Made by a program: the position numbers and the translations under genes. Shown one piece after another: positions 47,401 to 52,199 of a DNA stretch of 64,000 nt (positions within the stretch are counted from its first letter, which is position 1; each line of letters begins with the position of its first letter). The DNA is from Notamacropus eugenii (taxonomy: Eukaryota; Chordata; Mammalia; Diprotodontia; Macropodidae): assembly GCF_028372415.1 (NCBI RefSeq), contig NC_092873.1, positions 356,032,128-356,096,127 of the forward strand, in the 5' to 3' direction. The notes beneath the pieces were generated by a model that made no database searches, had not been told where the DNA came from, and saw nothing but the letters and a program-made list of their open reading frames with translations.

Positions 47401-50171
47401 TGGCGGTCTGGTGAAGACTAGGGCTCCCTTCTCAGAATAATATTTTTTAAAGTACAAAGGAAACCAATTATATTGAAATGTAATGATCAGTTTTTATTTT
47501 AAGACTTGGCCATGGAGAGGTCAAGTCACTGGCTGGGAAAATGCCCAGAAAAGGGAAAAGAAATAAGACTATAGAAGGTTACTTTCTTGGCGAACAGGCA
47601 TTTCCTCCCTTCCTTTCTGATGAGGAAGAACAATGCTTACCATCAGGCAAAGACACAGAAATCAAGGCTTCTGTGTCCCAGCCCACCCAATGGGCTCAGG
47701 CCATGGAAGAGCTCAAAAAGAATTTTGAAAATCAAGTTAGAGAGGTAGAGGAAAAGCTGGGAAGAGAAATGAGAGACATGAAGTCAAAGCATGAACAGCA
47801 GATCAGCTCCCTGCTAAGGGAGACCCAAAAAAATGTTGAAGAAATTAACACCTTAAAAACTAGCCTAACTCAATTGGCAAAAGAGGTTCAAAAAGCCAAT
47901 GAGGAGAAGAATGCTTTCAAAAGCAGAATTAGCCAAATGGAAAAGGAGATTCAAAAGCTCACTGAAGAAAATAGTTCTTTCAAAATTAGAATGGCACAGA
48001 TGGAGGCTAATGACTTTATGCAAAACCAAGAAATCACAGAACAAAGAGAGAAGAATGGAAAAATGGAAGATAATGTGAAATATCTCATTGGAAAAACAAC
48101 AGACCTGGAAAATAGATCCAGGAGAGACAATTTAAAAATTATGGGACTACCTGAAAGCCATGATCAAAAGAAGAGCCTAGACATCATCCTTCATGAAATT
48201 ATTAAGGAAAACTGCCCTGAGATTCTAGAACCAGAGGGCAAAATAAATATTCAAGGAATCCACAGAACACCGCCTGAAAGAGATCCAAAAAGAGAAACTC
48301 CTAGGAACATTGTGGCCAAATTCCAGAGTTCCCAGGTCAAGGAGAAAATACTGCAGGCAGCTAGAAAGAAACAATTCAAGTATTGTGGAAATACAATCAG
48401 GATAACACAAGATCTAGCAGCCTCTACATTAAGGGATCGAAGGGCATGGAACAGTATATTCCAGAAGTCAAAGGAACTAGGACTAAAACCAAGAATCACC
48501 TACCCAGCAAAACTGACTATAATACTTCAGGGGAAAAAATGGTCTTTCAATGAAATAGAGGATTTTCAAGTATTCTTGATGAAAAGACCAGAGCTGAAAA
48601 GAAAATTTGACTTTCAAACACAAGAATGAAGAGAACCATGAAAAGGTGAACAGCAAAGTGAAGTCATAAGGGACTTACTAAAGCTGAACTGTTTACATTC
48701 CTACATGGAAAGACAATATTTGTAACTCTTGAAACATTTCAGTATCTGGGTACTGGGTGGGATTACACATGCACACACGCTCACATACATAGAGACAGAG
48801 TGCACAGAGTGAATTGAATAGGTTGGGATCATATCTTTAAAACAAAATGAAATCAAGCAGTGAGAGAGAAATATATTGGGAAGAGAAAGGGAGAAATTGA
48901 ATGGGGCAAATTATCTCTCATAAAAGAGGCACTCAAAAGACTCATTAGTGGAGGGATAAAGAGGGGAGGTGAGAGAAAAACATGAAGTCTACTCTCATCA
49001 CATTCCACTAAAGAAAAGAATAAAGTGCACACTCATTTTGGTAGGAAAACCTATCTCACAATACAGGAAAGTGGGGGATAAGGGGACAAGCAGGGTGGGG
49101 GGGATGATAGAAGGCAGGGCATGAGGAGGAGAGTGCAATTCGAGGTCGACACTCATGGGGAGGGATAGGATCAAAAGAGAATAGAAGTAATGGGGGACAG
49201 GATAGGATGGAGGGAAATATAGTTAGTCCTATACAACACAACTATTATGGAAGTCATTTGCAAAACTACACAGATATGGCCTATATTGAATTGCTTGCCT
49301 TCCAAAGGGAAGGGGTGGGGAGGGAGGGAGGAAGAGAAGTTGGAACTCAAAGTGTTAGGATCAACTGTCGAGTAATGTGCTTGCCACTAGGAAATAAGAA
49401 AAACAGGTAAAGGGGTATAGAAAGCTATCTGCCCCTACAGGACAAAAGAGAAGATGGAGACAAGGGCAGAGAGAGATGATAGAAGAGAGAGCAGATTGGT
49501 CATAGGGGCAATTAGAATGTTTGGTGTTTGGGGGGGGAGGGGATAAAAGGGGAGAAAATTTGTAACCCAAAATTTTGTGAAAATGAATGTTAAAAGTTAA
49601 ATAAATAAATTTAATAATAAAAAAAAAAAAAAAAAGACTTGGCCATGGTCTTGCTCTTCACTTCCCTTTCCCCAGCACTCTTACCTAATATATCAGGGTC
49701 TTCTTTTTTGGTCCTTGATACTGTGACGTTGGGGGTTGGGGCTGGATCTGCTCTGAAGATTTCTACCCCTGAAGGCAGAAGCTCAAAGTTAGGATCAAGT
49801 TCAAGGATCATCTGGTTGAGGCTCTCTAGGGAGAAATCAATGGAGGAAGCCAGTTCGTCAGTCCATCCTGTATCCTGCTGCACTCTGGGCTGGGGAAGGC
49901 AATTCGACCTGGTCCCTGCTGCTGCTGCCTGTCCTGCTCCAGGAGTGTGGAGGCTCAGGACACAGCTGCCCCTGCTGGGGAGTGGTTGCCCCTTGCCAGG
50001 TGTGGGGGCCATCAGGACCTGGGCCCCCCAGCCTTCAGTGGTATAGTACGGACACTGGGGAGCCAGGTTGGTGCTCCGGGTGGGAAGAAAGCTGTTCCTG
50101 GTCTCCTCTTGAGGGCCTACACAAACAGCATGGCCTGCTCTCAGCATCTGGCTGGACATTACTTGGGACAT
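24899..50171 (-). CDS. TNS4: Tensin-4 (CTEN), full coding span over 12 coding exons
   Basis: Joined coding segments: 50171-49685, 40601-40157, 36005-35563, 33368-33279, 32641-32516, 30435-30337, 30251-30174, 29862-29791, 27910-27742, 26142-26074, 25776-25750 and 25040-24899. Every junction is GT-AG, phases agree throughout, and the sum is 2247 nt (748 residues plus TAG). The human protein is 715 residues from memory. Tensin-4 is a focal-adhesion adaptor of epithelial cells; unlike other tensins it lacks the actin-binding and PTP-like N-terminal part. Visible parts are the conserved start MSQVMSS, the motif [10 protein letters not shown], a Ser/Pro-rich middle, an SH2 domain (residues 479-587, phosphotyrosine-binding FVIRDS with Arg504) and a PTB domain (about 616-745), which in the family binds integrin beta tails. 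The frame is intact with no sign of decay. The identification is near certain; edges rest on splice signals and recalled human protein sequence. Confidence 0.96.
25750..25776 (-). CDS. TNS4: TNS4 exon 12: 27-nt microexon of the PTB domain
   Basis: Only 27 nt, between acceptor TCAAACAG and donor TCCAG/GTAAGT. Encodes WQKYCKSS. The phase (2 in, 2 out) and match to human WQKYCK make it secure despite its size. Skipping it would keep the frame but remove nine residues inside the PTB fold. Confidence 0.93.
26074..26142 (-). CDS. TNS4: TNS4 exon 11: PTB strands
   Basis: 69 nt, acceptor TCTTCACAG, donor AGGAA/GTAAGT. Encodes [20 protein letters not shown] and HRK. Human tensin-4 reads nearly the same. 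Phase 2 at both ends. Confidence 0.95.
26265..26420. repeat. AT-rich low-complexity tract, TNS4 intron 10
   Basis: ATATTAATAATATTATAGAA-type sequence; nothing else seen. Confidence 0.8.
26430..27570 (-). mobile_element. L2 LINE body, sense to TNS4, in intron 10
   Basis: Complement of L2 ORF2 C-terminal part: GGAAGGCCTAGAATGCAAGG, GCAATTGTAATAGTCTAGG, GTGAGAGGTAATGAAGGCCTG, GATGTTGCCAAGACAG and GGTGGGTGCCATCAATAA in the expected order. It fills most of intron 10. No intact frame. Confidence 0.75.
27742..27910 (-). CDS. TNS4: TNS4 exon 10: first half of the PTB domain
   Basis: 169 nt, acceptor ATCCTCTAG, donor AGAAA/GTAAGA. Encodes [20 protein letters not shown], then [20 protein letters not shown] and [11 protein letters not shown]. 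This is the PTB start (beta strand, helix and following strands) and the most conserved stretch of the gene in the window. Confidence 0.96.
28022..28440. mobile_element. RTE-tailed SINE with an inverted 3' body (hairpin pair)
   Basis: Arm A 28022-28143 and arm B 28269-28393 are near-exact reverse complements (both carry GAGTGAGGGAGGGCTGTGCAG or its complement, and CAGTGACCAGATATTCATCAGG or its complement). The loop holds the tRNA-like head (AGTCAGGAGGACCTGAGTTC, GTGTGACCTTGGACAAGTCA). The plus-strand SINE is about 28145-28440. Located in TNS4 intron 9. Confidence 0.85.
28783..28909. repeat. Two (GT)n blocks in TNS4 intron 9
   Basis: 28783-28831 and 28867-28909, separated by GAAGGTGTGTGAGAGTATG. 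They read CA in the TNS4 transcript. Confidence 0.95.
29135..29320 (-). mobile_element. MIR-type SINE in intron 9
   Basis: GGAAGGCCCTTCAGGCATCAT, CCAACTCCCTCATTTTACAG, AAGATCACAGGGCAGAGTAG. Confidence 0.65.
29376..29465. repeat. (GT)n with TATG interruptions, intron 9
   Basis: About 45 units with TATGTATGTATG breaks; the third CA block of the transcript in the same 1.9-kb intron. Confidence 0.95.
29791..29862 (-). CDS. TNS4: TNS4 exon 9: SH2-PTB linker
   Basis: 72 nt, acceptor TTTGGTTTAG, donor GCCA/GTAAGT. Encodes [18 protein letters not shown] and RLKKTA, matching the acidic, Gly/Asp/Ser-rich linker of human tensin-4. Weakly conserved in sequence but the right size and phase. Open frames on the opposite strand here are shadows. 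Confidence 0.9.
29985..30015 (-). promoter_or_regulatory. Octamer-like cluster in repeat-free intron 8
   Basis: ATGCAAAT (30004-30011; ATTTGCAT on the TNS4 strand) is the POU octamer, preceded by TTGCAATTATGCAAAT spacing. Intron 8 (311 bp) holds no repeat. A regulatory role is inference. Confidence 0.35.
30174..30251 (-). CDS. TNS4: TNS4 exon 8: end of the SH2 domain
   Basis: 78 nt, phase 1 at both ends, acceptor TTTCCTTACAG, donor GAAAG/GTAAGT. Encodes [20 protein letters not shown], the closing helix of the SH2 domain, then VIPRK. The family pattern LSAFV-QHSIM-LALPCKL is intact. Confidence 0.95.
30337..30435 (-). CDS. TNS4: TNS4 exon 7: SH2 middle
   Basis: 99 nt, phase 1 at both ends, acceptor CATATTCAG, donor TTTG/GTAAGG. 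Encodes [19 protein letters not shown] and EEPYFG, nearly identical to human tensin-4. [10 protein letters not shown] is the central SH2 strand with the specificity-side His. It is followed by an 85-bp intron, the shortest in the gene. Confidence 0.95.
30555..30705 (+). mobile_element. MIR-type SINE, intron 6
   Basis: GGGTTTCCAATCTTAGTTCTC, CCTGGGCCTCAGTTTCCTTAT, TATAAAATGAGAGGAT. Confidence 0.7.
30985..31710 (+). mobile_element. L2 LINE split by a SINE, intron 6
   Basis: Sense L2 text CTTCAATGGCTCTCGCTTGC, AGACCAAATCTAAACTCCTC and TGTAACCTTCCTTGAC up to about 31318, resuming with ACTACAAATTCCTTGAAGGC after the SINE at 31325-31573. Confidence 0.75.
31325..31573 (-). mobile_element. Marsupial SINE, near full length, inside L2
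   Basis: TTTCAGTCGTATCTGACTC, TTCTTGGCAAAGATGCTGGAG, CAGGGTTAAGTGACTTGC, GGGTCACACAGCTAGTAAG and CCACTGTGCCACCTA in complement order. Confidence 0.9.
31720..32120 (+). mobile_element. MIR-type SINE followed by a marsupial SINE, intron 6
   Basis: MIR-like 31720-31930, then GTGACCCTGGGCAAGTCTCT, GAACTGGAGAAGGAAATGG and CAAGAAAACCCCAAATGG (31938-32118). Confidence 0.75.
32290..32455 (+). mobile_element. MIR-type SINE, 60 bp from exon 6
   Basis: AGGACATAGGTTCCAATTCC, ATGACCTTGGGCAAGTAAC, TTCTCATCTGTAAAATGAGG. Confidence 0.75.
32516..32641 (-). CDS. TNS4: TNS4 exon 6: SH2 core with the pTyr-binding Arg
   Basis: 126 nt, phase 1 at both ends. It encodes [18 protein letters not shown] and [18 protein letters not shown] corresponds to the FLVRES signature of SH2 domains; Arg504 is the residue expected to contact the phosphate. 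The donor is CCAG/GTAATC, a weaker +5 context than its neighbours. Confidence 0.95.
32825..33025 (+). mobile_element. L2 3' end, intron 5
   Basis: TTGTCTCCTCCACTGGATTGG, AGTGCTTAATAAATGCTTAC. Confidence 0.75.
33279..33368 (-). CDS. TNS4: TNS4 exon 5: start of the SH2 domain
   Basis: Ninety nt with acceptor CATCTCAG and donor TCAAG/GTAAGG. It encodes a short Pro-rich run, then [20 protein letters not shown]; the KYWFKP Trp (residue 479) is the usual first residue of a tensin SH2 fold. Phase 1 at both ends, so the exon is symmetric. Confidence 0.95.
33575..34065 (+). mobile_element. L2 tail and MIR-type SINE, intron 4
   Basis: L2: ATGTAAGGTCCTTGAGGGC (33590-33610). MIR: GGAGTCAGTAGACCTGAATTC, TTCAGTTTCCTCATCTGTAA (33885-34060). 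Confidence 0.7.
34198..34700 (+). mobile_element. SINE interrupted by a second SINE, intron 4
   Basis: Outer MIR/MAR SINE: head to 34271, resuming at about 34593 with CTTGCTACCTATATGAC. The duplicated TTTCTGATG flanks the inner element (34263-34271 and 34591-34599). Confidence 0.75.
34272..34590 (-). mobile_element. RTE-tailed SINE, full length, inner element
   Basis: Antisense: ACAAAGAAGACCATGCCATC, GAGTGAGGGAGGGCTGTGCAG, GACTGGAGATGACCCAGGATG, ACACAGCTAGTGAGTGTC, ending CACCTAGCTGCCCC. Same family as the hairpin SINE at 28145. Confidence 0.9.
34715..35330. mobile_element. MIR-type SINE cluster, intron 4
   Basis: Pieces at 34715-34755 (CAGTAAGCACTTACTAAGTG), 34900-35080 (sense MIR), 35090-35160 (TCATTCAATAAATGTTTAGT) and 35165-35300 (L2/MIR tail). 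Confidence 0.6.
35563..36005 (-). CDS. TNS4: TNS4 exon 4: linker ahead of the SH2 domain
   Basis: The acceptor is TTTTTCTGCAG before CAACCAGTC, and the donor AGAGG/GTGAGT; length is 443 nt. It continues SYVFG with S-NQSLLP and contains [11 protein letters not shown] followed by [18 protein letters not shown], almost unchanged from human. The second block is the best-conserved part of the linker and may be a binding motif (inference). A longer open frame in another phase of the same strand (35722-36177) is a shadow. Confidence 0.95.
36060..36125 (+). mobile_element. L2/MIR tail next to exon 4
   Basis: GTACAGTGCCTGGTAAGTAAATG, then CCAAATGCTTGTTGACT, 55 bp upstream of the exon 4 acceptor. Confidence 0.55.
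36180..36752 (+). mobile_element. Non-autonomous hAT-like element carrying an L1 insert
   Basis: Left end CAAGGTTTCTTAACCC and right end AGATTAAGAGCTCCTG are inverted termini; body GAAATACATAGGATTACAAAGG. It is opened at AAACAAGTTCATG (to 36306) and resumes at GCTCATGGACC (36724). Confidence 0.75.
36307..36723 (+). mobile_element. L1 3' end inside the hAT element
   Basis: AACTTGGAAAGACTTCCATGA, GTAGAACCAGGAGAACATTG, CCAAAGGACTCATGATGAAA, GACTAATATGGAAATG and the G-rich GGGAGGCGAGGGAGGGA of the marsupial L1 3' UTR. Possible duplication GTTCATG/GCTCATG. Confidence 0.8.
36785..37015 (+). mobile_element. MAR1/THER-type SINE, intron 3
   Basis: TTAATTAGCTGTGTGACCCAG, CTCCCAGGGTTGTTGTGAGG, GGTAGGTGCTTAATAAATG. 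Confidence 0.85.
37190..38165 (+). mobile_element. L3/CR1 LINE 3' end, split by L2
   Basis: CR1-type text: TTGGACCACCTTTGGAGTAC, GGGCACCCTAGTTTAGCAAGG (to 37475), then TCCTAACAATTAGAAATATTC, AAAAGTGGAATGGGCC and GGACTAGATGGTTTTCCAATTC (37925-38160). Confidence 0.75.
37485..37775 (+). mobile_element. L2 3' end inside L3/CR1
   Basis: GAAGCCTTCCCTAACCATTC, TGTAAGCTCCTTCAGGGCAGG, CACATGGTAGGTGCTTAG, ending in an AATG repeat. Confidence 0.8.
38165..39235. mobile_element. MIR-type SINE cluster with a C-run
   Basis: Sense 38165-38330; antisense 38390-38600 (TTTATAGATAAGGAAATGGG); antisense 38840-39100 with GGGGGTTCAAAGAAAGGC; sense 39105-39230. Poly-C at about 38827-38840. Confidence 0.6.
39440..39676 (+). 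mobile_element. Full-length marsupial tRNA-type SINE
   Basis: Head GGGCAGCTAGGTGGTACAG, B-box region GAATTCAAATCCAGCC, AAGTCACTTAACCCTG, GAGGAGGAAATGGCAAACC, CAGTATCTTTGCC and tail CTGAACAACAACAAAAA. Best-preserved copy of its type here. Confidence 0.95.
39725..39890 (+). mobile_element. MIR-type SINE, intron 3
   Basis: GGAGTTTGACTCCTACCTCAG, TAGCTATGTGACTATGGATAG, TTAGTTTCCTTGTTTGTAAA. Confidence 0.7.
40157..40601 (-). CDS. TNS4: TNS4 exon 3: codons 163-310, Ser/Pro-rich region
   Basis: The acceptor CTCCACAAG precedes ATATCAAGTAC; with the G from exon 2 this gives DIKYIEVTS, as in human tensin-4. Conserved blocks include [19 protein letters not shown] and [11 protein letters not shown]. 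The region is low-complexity (Ser, Pro, His) with no known fold and is probably a flexible, phosphorylated linker. The donor is GGCAG/GTACAT, ending after two bases of a codon. Length is 445 nt. Confidence 0.95.
40840..40985 (+). mobile_element. MIR-type SINE, intron 2
   Basis: GGGTGACCTTGGGCATATTAC, CTTAACTTCTCTGAGG. Weak. Confidence 0.6.
40990..42330. other. Intron 2 block with little repeat
   Basis: Mostly unique; an L2-like tail at 41535-41575 (TGGCACATAGTAAGCATTTA). Open frames of 60-96 codons on both strands overlap each other and lack motifs. Confidence 0.45.
42335..42490 (-). mobile_element. MIR-type SINE, intron 2
   Basis: CCAACCTCCTCATTTTACAG, AAACTGAGGCCGAGGCAG. Confidence 0.7.
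42540..43410 (+). mobile_element. BovB/RTE-type LINE, 3' part of the ORF
   Basis: Translation gives [66 protein letters not shown] and QQRMRW, the C-terminal part of a BovB-type reverse transcriptase. One reading frame spans 42875-43321 and is broken by a TAG at 43058-43060 where BovB has Trp; another stop lies near 42870. The 3' tail (GTTGCACATGACTGAACGATAACAAGAACA) resembles BovB/RTE ends. No endonuclease is present: 5' truncated. Confidence 0.85.
43435..43735 (+). mobile_element. L3/CR1 LINE 3' fragment and MIR piece
   Basis: TACTTAAAAAAATATTTTGTGG, GCTCAATATTTAAGGAAGAAC, CAGCCGTGGAACATGC; MIR-like end ATCACAGATTTTTAGAGTTG from 43678. Confidence 0.65.
44240..45055 (+). mobile_element. L3/CR1 LINE with two SINE insertions
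   Basis: CR1 text: CAGGTTGGAGAATGTTCAGATG, AAGAGGCCTTGAGACTAG, GAGTATTTGAAGGGCAG (to 44608), CCCAATAATTAGAGCAATCC (44892-44911) and ATGGATTGAACTAACTGG (45026-45043). SINEs sit at 44637-44800 (sense) and 44950-45006 (antisense). Confidence 0.7.
44920..44951. repeat. (CCTT)n microsatellite
   Basis: Eight TTCC units at the 5' end of an antisense SINE remnant. Confidence 0.9.
45180..45430. promoter_or_regulatory. TNS4: Repeat-free intron 2 block, candidate regulatory element
   Basis: AT-rich with clustered homeodomain-type cores: CATTAATAAC, CATTAAAATAG, GTAATTAGC, AATAATGACC and ATAATTATAG. A CTCF-like CCACTAGAGGG lies at 45399-45409. No repeat or ORF. Function is inferred from motif clustering only. 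Confidence 0.35.
45545..45735 (+). mobile_element. RTE-type repeat end, intron 2
   Basis: TTGTTCATCCTTGCTTCTCG, GTGAGTGAATTGGATTGAAG, CAAGATGGCTGGCGATGGCC; related to 4515 and 60140. Confidence 0.7.
46075..46290 (-). mobile_element. Marsupial SINE, near full length
   Basis: TTGTTCAGTCGTGCCTGCCT, GGGGTTTTCTTGGCAAAGATG, GACAGGGTTAAGTGACTTGC, GGTCCTCCTGACTCCAGG. Confidence 0.9.
46679..46868 (-). mobile_element. Non-autonomous hAT-like element
   Basis: Ends CAGGGATCCTTAACC and GTTATAACCTCTG; body TTTCCTTTGTAATCCTATGC and ATTTTATTTTATGCATTTAA; CCCATAGGGGTCCGTGAC. Confidence 0.75.
46870..47005 (-). mobile_element. MIR-type SINE
   Basis: GGGGAAACCGAGGCTTACAG, GTCAAGGTCACAAGCATAG. Confidence 0.55.
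47086..47362 (+). mobile_element. Full-length MAR1/THER-type SINE
   Basis: GGGCCTGGAGCCAAGAAGATC, GTGACCTTGGGCAAGTCAAT, GTAAAATGGAGATAATAATAG, GTAGGTGCTTAATAAATGC and a TTTC tail. Confidence 0.9.
47392..47500 (+). mobile_element. hAT-like fragment cut by HAL1
   Basis: TGGCGGTCTGGTGAAGACTAG, CAGAATAATATTTTTTAAAG and GGAAACCAATTATATTGAAA as in the 50443 copy; stops at the HAL1 insertion site. Confidence 0.65.
47515..49634 (+). mobile_element. HAL1 (half-L1) retrotransposon, ORF1-only, in TNS4 intron 2
   Basis: Flanked by a perfect 14-bp duplication AGACTTGGCCATGG (47501-47514 and 49635-49648; one more A is shared with the tail). It has 26 bp before the ORF1 ATG, an intact ORF1, about 990 bp of non-coding 3' region with G-rich purine tracts (about 49305-49335 and 49526-49556), and an A tail (about 49618-49634). 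No ORF2 is present, which defines HAL1 elements. They depend on L1 enzymes in trans (family knowledge). Young by its intact frame and duplication. Oriented against TNS4. Confidence 0.92.
47541..48629 (+). CDS. L1-type ORF1 protein of HAL1, 362 residues, intact
   Basis: An RNA-binding nucleic-acid chaperone of L1-like elements. Residues 1-50 are a basic/acidic leader; about 53-190 form a long coiled coil with heptads ([19 protein letters not shown], then repeated Glu/Lys-rich units); about 195-290 an RRM-like domain ([38 protein letters not shown]); about 291-350 the C-terminal domain ([32 protein letters not shown]). No stop or frameshift over 1089 nt, ending TGA. The ATG follows GGGAAA. It may be expressible, but no promoter is visible in the 26-bp leader. 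Confidence 0.93.
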   Translation: MPRKGKRNKTIEGYFLGEQAFPPFLSDEEEQCLPSGKDTEIKASVSQPTQWAQAMEELKKNFENQVREVEEKLGREMRDMKSKHEQQISSLLRETQKNVEEINTLKTSLTQLAKEVQKANEEKNAFKSRISQMEKEIQKLTEENSSFKIRMAQMEANDFMQNQEITEQREKNGKMEDNVKYLIGKTTDLENRSRRDNLKIMGLPESHDQKKSLDIILHEIIKENCPEILEPEGKINIQGIHRTPPERDPKRETPRNIVAKFQSSQVKEKILQAARKKQFKYCGNTIRITQDLAASTLRDRRAWNSIFQKSKELGLKPRITYPAKLTIILQGKKWSFNEIEDFQVFLMKRPELKRKFDFQTQE

Positions 50172-50268
50172 GGTCAGTGCAGACTTGTGGCTTGGCATTC
50201 ACCCTCCCGCGGTCCTTGTTCCAGTCTTGATCAGGAGGTTTTCCTTAGCTTCAAGTGTCCAGTGAGAT
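49685..50268 (-). CDS. TNS4: TNS4 exon 2: 97 nt of 5' UTR and codons 1-162
   Basis: The acceptor is a strong pyrimidine tract ending CTATTCCAG before 50268. The ATG at 50171-50169 has A at -3; an in-frame ATG nine codons upstream (50198) is not favoured because MSQVMSS matches the human N terminus. The exon carries [10 protein letters not shown] and the acidic motif [16 protein letters not shown], both strongly conserved with human. The donor is ATTAG/GTAAGA, leaving one base of the next codon. Thirty-four bases beyond the exon edge lies the downstream target duplication of a HAL1 insertion in intron 2. Confidence 0.96.
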
Positions 50269-50442
50269 CTGGAATAGGTAAGGCACAAGAAAAGATTAGG
50301 TTGGATCATTTAGAAATACTGGGCTCCCAGAATTCAGGCCCTTCCATGACACCTTCCCCAAGTTCTCCTGGGCATCACTGAAATCTTCAGATTGTCCCCA
50401 GAGCAAGGAGGAAATGAAATGTCAGGCTGAGAGCCCCTGGTG

Positions 50443-50678
50443 CAGGGGTCCTTAACCTTTTTGGTGTCTTATATTCCTTGGGCGGTCTGGTGAAAACTAT
50501 GGGCCCCTTCTCAGAATTATATTTTTAAATGCATAAAATAAAATACACAGGATTACAAAGAAACCAATTTTATTGAAATAAAGATATGTTAATACTTTCC
50601 CCATCCAAGTTTGCAGAGCTCTTGAAATCTATCCATATATTCCTTGGGAGCCAGTGAGTCCCAGGTTAAGAACTCCTG
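50443..50678 (+). mobile_element. Non-autonomous hAT-like element, best copy
   Basis: 236 bp with termini CAGGGGTCCTTAACC and GGTTAAGAACTCCTG (inverted, 12 of 15 match). Flanking 8-mers CCCTGGTG and ATCTGGGG agree only in part, so it is old. No coding capacity. Confidence 0.85.
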
Positions 50679-50759
50679 ATCTGGGGCGTGGCCAATGTAA
50701 TCTTGCTCATAGGTAGGGGGATAGATAAAACAACCACTCTAGGGTTAACTTAACATGTC

Positions 50760-51330
50760 TTGAGAGAAGCAACCTGGTAAGAACTGGAATGAACCCTGGA
50801 CTGGGAGTTAGGAAATCTAGGTTTGATCCTAGCTCTGAACTCTTCTTAGCTGTGTGATCCTGGGAAAGAAACTTAACCTCTCTGAACCTTGGTTACCAAA
50901 TCAATAAAATGGGGATAGCATCACCTATAGAGTCCTTAGGGCAGCTAGATAGCTCAGAGGATAGAATACTGGACCTGGAATCAGGAAGGCCTCAGTTCAA
51001 ATACAGCATCACATTTACTAATTGTGTGACCCTGGGCTAGTCACTTAACCTCTGTTTGCCTTAATCCACTGGAGAAGGAAATGGTAAATCACTCCAGTAA
51101 CTTAGTCAAAAAAACATGGACAGTATAGGGTCATGAAGAGTCAGACACATCTAAACAACAATAACATATAGTATCTACCATTTTATAGATGAGGAAACTG
51201 AGGCTAGCAGAGGTTAAATGATTAGACCAAGGTCATATAGCTAGTAAGTATCTGAGGCTGGACTTGAATTTAGGTCTTCCTGACTCTAGATCCAGTGCTC
51301 TACGTACTGGGCCACACTGCCTCCCAGAGA
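50760..51330. mobile_element. MIR, sense SINE and antisense SINE in tandem, intron 1
   Basis: MIR 50760-50930; marsupial SINE sense 50938-51167 (GGGCAGCTAGATAGCTCAG to CTAAACAACAATAACA); antisense SINE 51170-51328 (TTATAGATGAGGAAACTGAGG, CAGTGCTCTACGTACTGG). The last two can pair as an inverted repeat. Confidence 0.8.
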
Positions 51331-51779
51331 GCCATCCCTTCAGGATGGGTCCTGGACCTGTGATTTCATTGGCATGGGATTCAAAATCTACCCCCAATGC
51401 AAACTAGAATTTTCACTGTGCCTTAGAGTTCTGGAGATCTGAGAGGGCCACATAGCCAGGACATGTCCCAGGCAGGGCCTGAAATCAGCCTTTCCTAGCT
51501 CGGTGCTTTTCCATCTCTCAGATCTTCTGATCAAGGAGAAATAAAAGGGAAACAAGATAACAGGTCAGCAAAATGAACGGACCTGCTTCAAAAGTTTGGC
51601 ATTGTATGCCATATTCCACACTCATAGTTCAGAACTTACCTTCTTTTGGGGGGAGCAACATATACACTGAAAATTAAATACAAAAGATATGCAAAGCAGT
51701 TTCTAAAGAGAGGGCATTGTCCACTGGGGAAAACAGGGCAGACTTCCTATAGGAGGAGTTTTAAAGGAACCCCCTTTCT

Positions 51780-51875
51780 TACTCTCTTTTTGGAGTCTCA
51801 CAACAACCCTGTGAGAAAGGTGCCAAATAGATTATTATTCCTATTTTACAGATGAGAAAATGAAGACTGAGAGAA
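51780..51875 (-). mobile_element. MIR-type SINE fragment
   Basis: CAACAACCCTGTGAGAAAGG, TATTTTACAGATGAGAAAATG. Confidence 0.65.
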
Positions 51876-51944
51876 GTGGTGTACCAGAGTCCTGATCTCT
51901 GCTTCCTTCATAAGCACTTTCTCTCATTTGGGATGAGAGCTTCT

Positions 51945-52195
51945 GTTCCCCAGTCTTTCTCTCTCCCTTTCTTTCTCTCTCTTTCTTCTTCCCCATCCTT
52001 TTTTCTTTCTTTTCCTTCCTTCCTTCTTTTCTTCTTTCTCTTTTTCCTTTCTGCTTTTTTCCCCTTCATTCTTTTTTCTTCCCTCCCTTCTTTGTTTCCT
52101 CTCTCCTTCCCTCTTTCTCTCTTTCCTCCTTTCTCTCTTTCCCCCTTCTTTCCTTTCTTCTCCTTCTCCTCCTTTTTCTCTTTTGCCTTTTACAT
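51945..52195. repeat. CT-rich low-complexity tract
   Basis: TTCTTTCCTTCC-type run; the 126-codon frame over it (51876-52256) is an artefact. Confidence 0.9.
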
Positions 52196-52199
52196 GAAG

